Assembly: GCF_039545035.1 (NCBI RefSeq)
Contig: NZ_BAABRO010000004.1
Location: 1-64,000, forward strand
Length of the DNA stretch: 64,000 nucleotides
Source of the DNA: Novipirellula caenicola
GTDB taxonomy: Bacteria > Planctomycetota > Planctomycetia > Pirellulales > Pirellulaceae
Reading direction: 5' to 3'
Both the position numbers and the translations under genes were made by a program. Shown piece by piece: positions 10,601 to 17,899 of the stretch (its first letter is position 1; every line of letters starts with the position of its first letter). Under the pieces are notes generated by a model that had not been told where the DNA came from, searched no databases, and worked only from the letters and a program-made list of their open reading frames with translations.

Positions 10601-10688
10601 GATACCCGTACCACCACAACAGCGGCAGGAACAGCAGCAACCACAGGTAGCCGGGTTGGTCAAAACCGATTCGCGTGGGCAGCATCAT
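7659..10688 (-). CDS. Membrane protein with VWA domain and class I glutamine-amidotransferase-like domain
   Basis: About 1009 residues. Two N-terminal membrane helices (YLWLLLFLPLLWWYGY; TVVWTGIVFALAGVQWVW) precede a VWA fold with the metal-binding DQSES motif. A beta-sandwich-like segment, a GATase1-like fold (GRVLLIEDKSHLGDFG to GAGLLMIGGPEAFGAGGW) with no obvious catalytic triad, a second VWA-like segment and a C-terminal helix (WFVLASCGLFLGDVF) follow. Planctomycetes commonly encode such proteins with MoxR ATPases. The frame is open to an ATG at 10751, but that part overlaps a dispersed intergenic repeat (10710-10735). The paired ATGs at 10688/10685, just before the first helix, are the likelier start. 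Role unknown, possibly envelope-associated complex assembly. Confidence 0.85.
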   Translation of the reverse strand: MMLPTRIGFDQPGYLWLLLFLPLLWWYGYRSLAALGRFRRGFALLFRTVVWTGIVFALAGVQWVWVSDRVTVMYLLDQSESIPRVKRQVMLDYVIRNVRRHRDGTREDRAGIVVFGRDASIEIPPFDDDIPPLRRLESLRDRTDATNLESALNLAQASMPEDTSRRIVIVTDGNENIGQARKLAARAAQAGIGIDVVPVIIDTKSEVLVEKIDLPDNIRKGQPFEARIVVSNYSEAGSGEPVEGKLRVKQRVGGQESLLLEQSVTLDDGKNVFPLRHQIEQPAGYTYEAEFVPDAADDDGIRQNNSATAYTYVRGKGRVLLIEDKSHLGDFGLMIDALRDANIEVVQQPSDELFGSLAELQAYDAVILAGVPRASGDSSEQISSFTDEQIDMLVRNTQQLGAGLLMIGGPEAFGAGGWSGTELEKAMPVDFKIKNTKIQAVGALACIMHASEMAEGNHWQKVIARAAVEQLGPADYAGVLHWTVSGDAWLWGGRNGLLEVGPNRKAMLTAIGRMTPGDMPQFDPAMRMAVAGLTRTPASTKHCIIISDGDPSDPSPGTINSFKTNNITISTVAVASHGLTESARLRKIAQDTGGKYYQAASGKALPRIFQREARRVSRPLVYEPPGGANPQVIFPHAMLEGVDRVLPNINGFVLTQTKDSPLAQVLIQSPKPDSPENATVLAVWTYGLGRTAVMTTDAGARWAADWTEWPGYDKFYAQLVRWLMRPTGDTGKFSIATQVRDGEVQVVVNALDQDDSFLNFLDMNASALDPSLKPVPLRMRQTAPGRYVGSFPADETGSYFVNVVPGPGMSPLTTGVTVPYSDEFRVRETNRALMESLAALKPRGGEPGEVTPPLENQLSESLVDTNAFRGGLALARSFRDVWPWFVLASCGLFLGDVFVRRVAINFDWIGRTVARMRGQKQDRDASVAARLDALQKSKESLGDSLERRRASVRFEPTEAEGTPVDTSTISGPRSETKPIAEPKPESSGPSYTERLLEAKRRAKKDKGES

Positions 10689-10709
10689 GAGCAGATTATC
10701 AACCAAAGG

Positions 10710-10735
10710 TGTGGGATAGGCTTCCAGCCCCGTCA
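10710..10735. repeat. Copy of the 25-bp GTGGGATAGGCTTCCAGC repeat
   Basis: GTGGGATAGGCTTCCAGC followed by CCCGTCAT matches the five tandem units at 19717-19843. It lies between the CPBP gene and the start of the VWA gene and would be mistranslated as N-terminal residues if the upstream ATG were used. Confidence 0.85.
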
Positions 10736-10763
10736 TCCGTAGCAACGCCATTCCGTCGCCACG

Positions 10764-11882
10764 CTATGCAACCGTTTCCGGATCCCGGTAATAAACCGAA
10801 GCAAAAACGACGGAGGCAATGCCCACTATACCAAATCCCAGGATGAAAACCGAGATTGCGATGCTGGGCATCCCCAGCACATCGGTCTTGTCGGCCGGTG
10901 CGAAACAGACCGCCACGACGCTGATCACGTTGTTGACAAAGTGAGCCAGCATGGCGGGAAACAGTGACCTGCTTTTCCAAGACAGAAACCCCAGATAGAC
11001 GCCCAGCGGAAAAACCGCGATGACGTGGACAAAGTCCATGTGGAAGGCGGCAAACAGAAACGAGGAAACAAAAATGCCAGCGGTTGGACCGAACGATTTA
11101 GCCAATCGCGTTTGCACGTAACCACGAAACAGGATTTCTTCACACAGCGCCGGAGTCGCTCCGATCAACAAGGCAATCGGAATCAAAAAACCATTTTGGC
11201 CATGGAAACGAAACGCCTCGCTCATCACCTTCAAACTCTCGCTCTCTTCCATAAATCCGCCGACGACCAGCGACGAAATCAGCCCCACCAATGGCGTGGC
11301 CGATGCCGCCGCGAACCAAACCCAAACGGGCCAGCGACCGCGAACCAACGACAACCGCTTGCGTGTTTCCACCGGTGACAGCAACGCTGCGATCAGCGAT
11401 GGCACGATCATGGCCAATTGCGGAATCAATATGATCATCACGATCCCGACTCGCGATTTCATCACGTCGCCCAGCGCATTGGGGTCCGACACCAATTTGG
11501 GGTTGAAACCGCCGTGGACGATTAGAAACGCCAGCACCGAGGTCAACATGCTGACGAACAAAAAAACGCCAAGCGAGGCAGCTACGACGGCAATGGCGGT
11601 CCACCAGCGGAAACGCTCGGGAGACAAGTCGATCGAACTGTGCGGCAACGGAGCAAGCTCATCCACCGTGGACAGAGGATGCGATCCCGGTGGTGCCGCG
11701 TTTGCATACGGGTTGGACGACTCGATCGGTTGCGAGCCGAACGTGGGCGAGTGGAGAGAACTCGGGTTGATGGCGGGCGAGTCGAACGCGGCAGGGTCCT
11801 GCGGTGATTCCGGATTCGGCCTCGGATCGACGTCCGATGGGTAGCGTTGTGATTGATCGTCTTCAGGCGGACGAGGATCCAT
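10764..11882 (-). CDS. CPBP-family intramembrane glutamic protease (CAAX protease-like)
   Basis: 372 residues. A Pro/Ser-rich cytoplasmic region of about 90 residues precedes several hydrophobic helices. The catalytic motifs of the family are present: EEILFRGYVQTRL (EExxxxR), FAAFHMDF (FxxxH) and HFVNN (HxxxN/D) near the C-terminus. Members cleave within the membrane or process prenylated or bacteriocin-type substrates; the substrate here is unknown. It lies just upstream of the VWA gene on the same strand and may be co-transcribed. The N-terminal extension is longer than in most relatives and low in complexity. Confidence 0.9.
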   Translation of the reverse strand: MDPRPPEDDQSQRYPSDVDPRPNPESPQDPAAFDSPAINPSSLHSPTFGSQPIESSNPYANAAPPGSHPLSTVDELAPLPHSSIDLSPERFRWWTAIAVVAASLGVFLFVSMLTSVLAFLIVHGGFNPKLVSDPNALGDVMKSRVGIVMIILIPQLAMIVPSLIAALLSPVETRKRLSLVRGRWPVWVWFAAASATPLVGLISSLVVGGFMEESESLKVMSEAFRFHGQNGFLIPIALLIGATPALCEEILFRGYVQTRLAKSFGPTAGIFVSSFLFAAFHMDFVHVIAVFPLGVYLGFLSWKSRSLFPAMLAHFVNNVISVVAVCFAPADKTDVLGMPSIAISVFILGFGIVGIASVVFASVYYRDPETVA

Positions 11883-12505
11883 GGTGAAACATTCCTAGAG
11901 ATCGCACGCGGAAAACGGCAGCGTTGCGAAATCGCAGCGGCAGCCGATGGGCGTGATAGGCTTTGGGCGAGCCCGTAGTGTACGCGAGAAACCGGTCGCC
12001 GGGTATTGTCGCCGGGCATTCACGTCGCGATTGGCGGTCGCCAACGAAATGATCGCAATCATGCCCCCGAAACAGACGATCGAATAAAGTGCATTGGCCG
12101 ATGATCAGGTGAAAACGGGTCGTTTGCCCTCATCGGAATCCACTTTTACTTCTTCATCTTCTTCGCGTGTCGCTCAGGCCACCAATCATTTGGGCTACCA
12201 ATCATTCGGGCCGCTGGTTAATCGGAGCTGCTTGTCATTCGGGCCAGCAGCACGTGCGATGACGGGATTTAGAACGTGGGCACGATCAAGAGTGTCATGA
12301 GTTACTTGACCAAGGGCCAGAGTACAGGGATGAACGCTGAAGTTAGCAACTTCACCCCAATCATTGAAGTCGATGCTCGTTCCTTCGGGATCAGCGTCGC
12401 TCTTTGGCAACGTGCGTTCATGTTGGTACAATTTCACATTCGCAGAGTCACTCGCTTTGTTGACGGCGGTGACGTGCCCCCCTTTTCACTTGACGAGCGA
12501 CGACC
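11883..12505. other. Intergenic region with short direct repeats
   Basis: 623 bp. Two near-identical 16-bp units ACCAATCATTYGGGCY sit side by side at about 12180-12211, with a related TGTCATTCGGGCC at about 12232. An 80-codon minus-strand frame (12195-12437) covers them but has no recognisable domain, so it is not called as a gene. Confidence 0.4.
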
Positions 12506-12757
12506 GTGAGTGCCCCTAGCGTCAATTGCCCGTTCTGCTCCGTTCCAATGGAATCCGGCTACGCCTGGGTTGCGCACATTTTTGCTGGTGGACTGGTCTG
12601 GCAAAAGTCCAAGCCTGATCTGAAATTCTGGCGTCCCTCGCCTGGCAAAACCGTCATTCATTCTTACGTGTTCAACGAATCCCGATCGCTGCGGCCCGCG
12701 TATCGCTGTCCCGAATGTGAAAGCATCACGATTCAACCGCACGGTAAGACCGAATGA
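12506..12757 (+). CDS. Small zinc-ribbon protein (CPxC...CPxC), DUF6487-like
   Basis: 83 residues with two cysteine pairs, CPFC near the N-terminus and CPEC near the C-terminus, separated by a Trp/Gly-rich middle (GGLVWQKSKP). This layout fits a one-zinc ribbon. It recalls small bacterial proteins containing a CPxCxxxMxxGY start and a YRCPxC end (Pfam DUF6487), of unknown function. The start is GTG at 12506 with only a weak ribosome site. It stands alone between the CPBP and M48 genes, which run on the other strand. Confidence 0.75.
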   Translation: MSAPSVNCPFCSVPMESGYAWVAHIFAGGLVWQKSKPDLKFWRPSPGKTVIHSYVFNESRSLRPAYRCPECESITIQPHGKTE

Positions 12758-12936
12758 TGTATCACTGGCTTATTCGTGATTCAAACTCGCGGGCTTCACT
12801 GCAGTCAGTGTTGTAGACATCCTTTGAAGTTGCCAGTCACCAATGCCGATGCCTGAGCCTTTCGCAATGGCAATGATCGCATGACATGCCCGCCGATCCG
12901 ATTGCCACGGGGCAGAGCCGATGAAATTAGACGTTT

Positions 12937-15006
12937 TCACGACGGCAGTGCGGTACGAATCATCGCGATGATCGCGGACTCCTCAGCGCTGACTCGGCCG
13001 TCGCCAGAGACGACGCTAGCGATCGCGACCAATAACGACTCGACGTGATGCGGTGCCGCCTGCGACATCCGTTGCACCGCGTACTCGAAGTCGTCCCAGC
13101 GTAATTCGGCCACGGGTAAACGTGGTGCATCCGCAAATTGCAGCTGCGACCAACCTCGCATGAACTCGTAATCCGCCATGCCATCGTCGCCATCACATCC
13201 ACAGAGCACCGACAAAATGATTCGCGAATATCCGGCCACTTCGTGCGGCGGGACGTTCGTCGGTTTGGCTTCGGCTTGGCTTGACTCCGTCGCTCGCGTG
13301 ACCATCCACAGCATCGCGTGACGCATCCAGTCGTGATCATCCAATCGGCCACGACACTGCTCTGCTGTCAAACGCAGCTGCTCGCGCTGCTGTGCCGACA
13401 TGGTTCTAACTTCACTGCAAAGCTGGGTCAGCCACCGCGTCCGAGTCTCGGTGTCGGCTTCGCAAAGCGTTGCCAACCATGCGGGATCACATGGTGTCGC
13501 CAGATCCGCCGGATCGAGACCGATCAACAACGGAAGCGAAATCGCAAACGTTTCCGGACGGACCAATGACGAGATGACAGCCACGGGTTGAGCCAGCGTG
13601 GCGACCGCGGCAGTACTTTCAATCGCATCGGTTCCAACGGAATCGGGGCTGACGAAATCGGGGCTGACGGAATCGGGGCTGACGAAATCGGGGCTAATGG
13701 AATCGGCCACCAACGGCGAGGAACTTGGCGTCCAAGGTTCGTTTGCGGCGGCATGGCCCGAGGTATCTGCAAACAGCAAGTCCATCGCCTCGAGCATCGT
13801 CGGGGCATGGTCTTCGCGGCGTCGTTTGGTAACCGATTCGCTATAGATCGGCGTCGCATCGCCCAACGGGTCGAGTGCGAACAAACGAGCTTCGATCGAC
13901 GGATGCGTGGCGTACCACACCGGTTTATTGTGGTAATCGACAAACAACATCGGCGCGACGATTGTGGTTTGCGGATGCAGCAGTTGACCACGCTGCGGGT
14001 GTCCGACGATACGCCGCAGCGCCTTGGCCATTGCGGCAGGATTGCGAGTCTTTTGGACCGCTTCGGCATCCGCTAATGCTTCGCGAGAACGGGTGATCGC
14101 AAGCGTCAACATCGCAGCAGCAAACGCTCCGGCCAATCCGAACGGCCAAATCACCATCCCGACCAACATCCACACGTATCCCCACGAGGCTCCCTTTTCA
14201 TGGGATTCCGTGGTTTCATAGCCGATGCGAAAGATCCATTCGGCAAACAGACGCACTGAATTGAGTCCGTACAGGATCGTGGTCAATTGAGTGCCTAGTC
14301 GCGTGTCGCCCTGCGTCAAATGACTAAATTCGTGGGCAATCACGCCTTGCAATTCTTCGCGAGGCAGATGCTTGATCGCCCCAGCGGTGACACACAGGAT
14401 GCTGTCGTCAGGTTCCAGCCCTGCGGCGAACACATTGATTCCGGGTTCATGGTCCAACAGGACCACGGCGGGTGGCGTCGTGGCAAATGCGATCGCCAAC
14501 TCTTCGACCACGTTAATTAATTTTCGTTCGTCGGCGGCGCGAGGCTGATCGATGTGTCGTCCGCCCAGCGCCAATCCGATCGCCCATCCGCCACCGTCGA
14601 CAATCTGTCGTCGCTCGTAAAACGTTGCTGCTAGGATCCCGACATAGCTAATCGAAATCCCAAACAACGTCGTGTACCACAACACGACCTGCGGATCGAT
14701 ACAGCGAGTGTCGGGCGTCCCGGGTTCCTCAAACGCATGGACAAACCGCTTCAGCGAATCATGGCTGTGACGTTGTCGTCGCAGACTTCTTGATGCCGGA
14801 AAGGTTTTGGTGGACTGATAGATTGACTCCGACGGGTGCTTGTCAGCATCCGCGACCGCGGCCAAATAAACCACCGGAAACATCAACAAATAGCCCACCG
14901 CGACGCCGGTTGCGATAGCAGTCAAGCCTTGCGTCAACAACACCAACACATAAAACCGTGAACTGCTACGACGCGCGCGGGTTTGTCGCGATCGAAAATC
15001 AAACAT
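12937..15006 (-). CDS. M48-family membrane metalloprotease (HtpX-like) with TerB-like C-terminus
   Basis: 689 residues. N-terminal membrane helices (FYVLVLLTQGLTAIATGVAV and a second near residue 110) precede the zinc protease motif HEFSH at residues 225-229. Two further helices follow (WMLVGMVIWPFGLAGAFAAA). Residues ~430-460 form an SPDFV/SPDSV repeat linker. The C-terminal ~200 residues end in VSGDGRVSAEESAII, recalling the TerB/DjlA helical fold. HtpX-type enzymes degrade damaged membrane proteins. The gene follows lemA by 36 bp on the same strand, a common pairing. The long C-terminal region makes it about twice the usual HtpX length. Confidence 0.9.
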   Translation of the reverse strand: MFDFRSRQTRARRSSSRFYVLVLLTQGLTAIATGVAVGYLLMFPVVYLAAVADADKHPSESIYQSTKTFPASRSLRRQRHSHDSLKRFVHAFEEPGTPDTRCIDPQVVLWYTTLFGISISYVGILAATFYERRQIVDGGGWAIGLALGGRHIDQPRAADERKLINVVEELAIAFATTPPAVVLLDHEPGINVFAAGLEPDDSILCVTAGAIKHLPREELQGVIAHEFSHLTQGDTRLGTQLTTILYGLNSVRLFAEWIFRIGYETTESHEKGASWGYVWMLVGMVIWPFGLAGAFAAAMLTLAITRSREALADAEAVQKTRNPAAMAKALRRIVGHPQRGQLLHPQTTIVAPMLFVDYHNKPVWYATHPSIEARLFALDPLGDATPIYSESVTKRRREDHAPTMLEAMDLLFADTSGHAAANEPWTPSSSPLVADSISPDFVSPDSVSPDFVSPDSVGTDAIESTAAVATLAQPVAVISSLVRPETFAISLPLLIGLDPADLATPCDPAWLATLCEADTETRTRWLTQLCSEVRTMSAQQREQLRLTAEQCRGRLDDHDWMRHAMLWMVTRATESSQAEAKPTNVPPHEVAGYSRIILSVLCGCDGDDGMADYEFMRGWSQLQFADAPRLPVAELRWDDFEYAVQRMSQAAPHHVESLLVAIASVVSGDGRVSAEESAIIAMIRTALPS
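13640..13699. repeat. 15-bp in-frame tandem repeat (four copies) in the M48 gene
   Basis: RAATCGGGGCTGACG is repeated at 13640, 13655, 13670 and 13685, the last copy slightly changed. It encodes the alternating SPDFV/SPDSV linker between the protease and C-terminal domains. Confidence 0.9.
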
Positions 15007-15042
15007 CGCTTCGCTCTCCCCTGGGCAACACCCAATTTCTTA

Positions 15043-15654
15043 TTACGCGCTAACGAGTTCGAATTTAGGCACGCGTTGGATCTCGACTTGATCGTCAAAT
15101 TGCAACAGTTCCACATTCTCGGAAAAGCCAATCATTGATGAAAACGCGACCGTGGGGAACGTTTGCCGGCGGATGTTAAAGCGAGTCGCCAAGTCGTTGT
15201 ACAATTGGCGAGCGTATGAGATCCGATTTTCGGTGCTGGTCAGCTCTTCGGTCAATTGAGCGATCGATTCATTCGCCTTTAGTTCGGGATAGGCTTCGAT
15301 CACCATCGACAAACGTCCCATCGCACTTCCCAGCGCCCCTTCGGATGCCGCCCACGATTTGACCGCCCCCGAATCCGTCAGGTTGTTTTGTAGTCCGCTC
15401 AGTTTCGAAGACGCTTGTTGGCGAGCCTCGATCACCGCTTCGAGCGTTTCACGCTCATGCGTCAAGTAGGCTCGGGCTGCCTCGACCAACGAAGGGATCA
15501 GATCGTAGCGACGTTTCAGCTGGACTTCGATTTGGGCAAAACTGTTTCGCGTTTCTTCGAACGAAGCCAGCAAGACGTTGTAAATACGGGCAACAAAGAT
15601 CGCGACGGCAAACAGCAAACCTGCGGCAAGACCGATAACAACAGCATTGATCAT
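15043..15654 (-). CDS. lemA: LemA family protein
   Basis: 203 residues from the ATG at 15654, chosen because a single N-terminal membrane helix (VVIGLAAGLLFAVAIFVARIYN) follows at once. The LemA core is clear: FAQIEVQLKRRYDLIPSLVE, then ENRISYARQLYNDLATRFN and a C-terminal FP-containing segment. LemA proteins have an extracytoplasmic helical bundle of unclear function and are often paired with M48 proteases or TPM-domain proteins. The M48 gene follows 36 bp downstream. A longer frame to 15792 adds no family-like sequence. Confidence 0.93.
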   Translation of the reverse strand: MINAVVIGLAAGLLFAVAIFVARIYNVLLASFEETRNSFAQIEVQLKRRYDLIPSLVEAARAYLTHERETLEAVIEARQQASSKLSGLQNNLTDSGAVKSWAASEGALGSAMGRLSMVIEAYPELKANESIAQLTEELTSTENRISYARQLYNDLATRFNIRRQTFPTVAFSSMIGFSENVELLQFDDQVEIQRVPKFELVSA

Positions 15655-16132
15655 AACAAGAACTCGGGGTGTGATGACTTGAAGTGATGGGTGAAGCTCA
15701 ATTGCCGGATAGCGTTTTCCGGCAGCAATACAGAGCTCGACAAAGCCATTCTTTCCGCGAGCCTGATGCGAAAGCCTAGGTTCCAAGCCCACAGGATTGG
15801 GGCGTGAAGCTTTTTAAAAAGGCGAGCTCGGTCCGCAAAAATGTTGCGATTCGGGGTGCTGGTTCGGTTGTTCGGATTGTGCGGACGCGAACCCGTGGAG
15901 GGAATCGCACACGCGGACGTGGTCAGAAGATAGACTCAAAGCGATACGCGGCGAGCCCTTCACGGAAATCTCGCTGAAGGCTCGATTTCCGACCCTGCCC
16001 ACGCAAGCGGGAAGGGGAAGCAAGTGGATGCGACGGCAAACTAAAAATCGGCACGACGGTTTAGGACGTAAGGACTCGTTGCCTCGTCCACGACGGAAAA
16101 TGCCGCCAGCGATTCTTATGACGCCTTCGGTG
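15655..16132. other. Intergenic region between imuB and lemA
   Basis: 478 bp downstream of imuB and upstream of lemA. Frames crossing it are low-complexity or antisense, with no recognisable product. No dnaE2 remnant was seen in it. It should hold the lemA promoter, but no convincing hexamers were found. Confidence 0.4.
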
Positions 16133-17899
16133 CTACGTGAATTGCCCGTGCAGGAACCATTGCGGTTGATCCCCCGAAGAGATGTCGCGGTAGATCCACC
16201 ACCATGTGCCACAGTCGGTTTCAACGCGGTAATAGTCGCGGCGGATCGCAGGGCCGCTCCACCAACGAGTCTCGATTCGCTCGGGGCCCCAATAGCCCAC
16301 CACCTGAGTCTCACGGCCACGCAGCCGAAACGACTCGGGAACTTGCGTGGATGCCATCGGAACGACCGGCGAGAGCGGTTGAGGTGGGTCGAGGATCGTC
16401 AGCGGTCGACGCATTGCGTGCTCGGGCGATGGCGTGCGATGACGCGATTCGGTGGGATACGAATTCGCAAGCGATGATGGCGATGAGTTTCGTGAACGCT
16501 TCGAGACGCGACGTGATTTGACAGGTTGGCCGGTCATCGGCAGAGTTAGATGAGCGTTCTCGGGCAACGGATCGTCATTCAGTTTTACCCGTAACACCGC
16601 ATCGCGTCCGAGTCGGCCACTCAGTTTGTCGACAAACCGCGAAACCGCTGTTCCGCCCAAGGCGTGCGAATCCACCGGCCCATCACTCAATAGCGACGCT
16701 TGCACACTACGCAAGGGTCCGGTCAGTGCGACTGACAAACTCAATCGAGTCACGTCGTGCCGCAGTGACAAATTCTCGAATCGCATTGCCACCAGCGAAC
16801 CGAGATGCTTGACATCTTGGCTAGGAGCAAACAAGCCGATCTCGATGTGCTTGGAAGGAGGCTTTGAGAAATCGAGATTGCAAAGCAAACGCAGGGCTCC
16901 GAGTTTGCGTTTAGCTAACCCGGCCTTGGCTTGCTGCAAAAGCCCCTCCATGCGGTGAAGCAGAATTGGCAAATCGCGTGTCGGGTACTCCAGTTCGTGT
17001 GAATACGTCAATTCGTCCGGGGCAAGGTCGGTGACCAGCGGCTCGTCGATTTCACCAATCGCTTGACTGATCCGCTGGACCAGCGGTTTGCCTAGCCGTG
17101 TGGCTAAACCGCCACGCGGCAGCCGCAACAATTGGTCAACCCGCTCGACCCCAAGCCGGTGCAAGGTCATTGTGGTTTCGCGAGCCAACCGCAGCGATTC
17201 GATTGGAAACGATGCAATCGCGGCCGTCGGTTCGTCGGTGGTCTGGGCATCACGTTGGCCAAAATGAGCGATCGCCCACGCGGCAGCCAAGTTCGGAGCG
17301 ATCGCGATCCGGGCATGTAGCGGGACGTCGAAGTGACAAGCCAGCAAATTTTGAACGGCGGCGATCAGCCCGTGCTCATCACCAAATAAATGCTCGACTC
17401 CGGTGATATCACACAACAACGATTCGGGTTGATGACGCGGGAAACCGGCCCAAGGATGATCGTCGAGTGTTTCGATCGCGACTCGGGGGGTGATCGATTG
17501 TTGAATTTGGTAGCTGAGCTGTTTGAGCATTTCACGATCGATGAACGGATCGTGGGGCCGGATGTCGGCAGCGACGGTGGCGGGCGAAGTCTTTGCAGCG
17601 GGCGATTCGCGGCACTGCAACAGCGGCGTCGTCTCGACCAATGGCATCGCAATGCGGACGCCCAACATCGATGCGCGAGGGCAACAGGCGACGACGATGC
17701 GTCCGCGACGAGGATCGTCAGCCCACAACAGCGTGGGAGCGTTCGTTGTGATCGCGGAGCGATCAACGACATTGGACGTTTTGATCGCGGAGCGATCTGG
17801 GACGTTGGGGTCCTTAGCCGGCTCGGTGTTGGCGGCTTCGCGAAGCCGCACGCTTTGGATGGGCCAGTTGGGAAGCCAGATGCACAGCAGCCGTTTCAT
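16133..17899 (-). CDS. imuB: ImuB: inactive Y-family polymerase-like mutasome protein
   Basis: 588 residues. The N-terminus RLLCIWLPNWPIQ and the palm-like SLLCDITGVEHLFGDEHG match ImuB. The acidic catalytic residues of true Y-family polymerases are not evident at the expected places, as known for ImuB. A helix-hairpin-helix-like segment (HRLGVERVDQLLRLPRGGLA) follows, and the C-terminal WWSGPAIRRDYYRVET...WFLHGQF is typical of the family tail. ImuB bridges ImuA and the DnaE2 polymerase on the sliding clamp during damage-induced mutagenesis. The gene overlaps the end of imuA by 86 bp. A dispersed palindromic repeat is inserted in frame near residues 33-50. Confidence 0.9.
   Translation of the reverse strand: MKRLLCIWLPNWPIQSVRLREAANTEPAKDPNVPDRSAIKTSNVVDRSAITTNAPTLLWADDPRRGRIVVACCPRASMLGVRIAMPLVETTPLLQCRESPAAKTSPATVAADIRPHDPFIDREMLKQLSYQIQQSITPRVAIETLDDHPWAGFPRHQPESLLCDITGVEHLFGDEHGLIAAVQNLLACHFDVPLHARIAIAPNLAAAWAIAHFGQRDAQTTDEPTAAIASFPIESLRLARETTMTLHRLGVERVDQLLRLPRGGLATRLGKPLVQRISQAIGEIDEPLVTDLAPDELTYSHELEYPTRDLPILLHRMEGLLQQAKAGLAKRKLGALRLLCNLDFSKPPSKHIEIGLFAPSQDVKHLGSLVAMRFENLSLRHDVTRLSLSVALTGPLRSVQASLLSDGPVDSHALGGTAVSRFVDKLSGRLGRDAVLRVKLNDDPLPENAHLTLPMTGQPVKSRRVSKRSRNSSPSSLANSYPTESRHRTPSPEHAMRRPLTILDPPQPLSPVVPMASTQVPESFRLRGRETQVVGYWGPERIETRWWSGPAIRRDYYRVETDCGTWWWIYRDISSGDQPQWFLHGQFT
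17749..17796. repeat. Two copies of palindrome GATCGCGGAGCGATC inside imuB
   Basis: GATCGCGGAGCGATC (17749-17763 and 17782-17796), 33 bp apart, can pair GATCGC with GCGATC. Each is followed by a similar GAC/ACG stretch. They encode the two DRSAI stretches. A near copy lies in intergenic DNA at 23317-23330, which suggests a dispersed element. Confidence 0.8.

Noticed and set aside
12195-12437. 80-codon minus-strand frame before the zinc-ribbon gene
   Set aside because: It covers short intergenic direct repeats, has no recognisable motif and no ribosome site, so the evidence is too weak.
15814-16320. 168-codon minus-strand frame between imuB and lemA
   Set aside because: It overlaps the imuB 3' end in another frame and is low-complexity. 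I treat it as non-coding.
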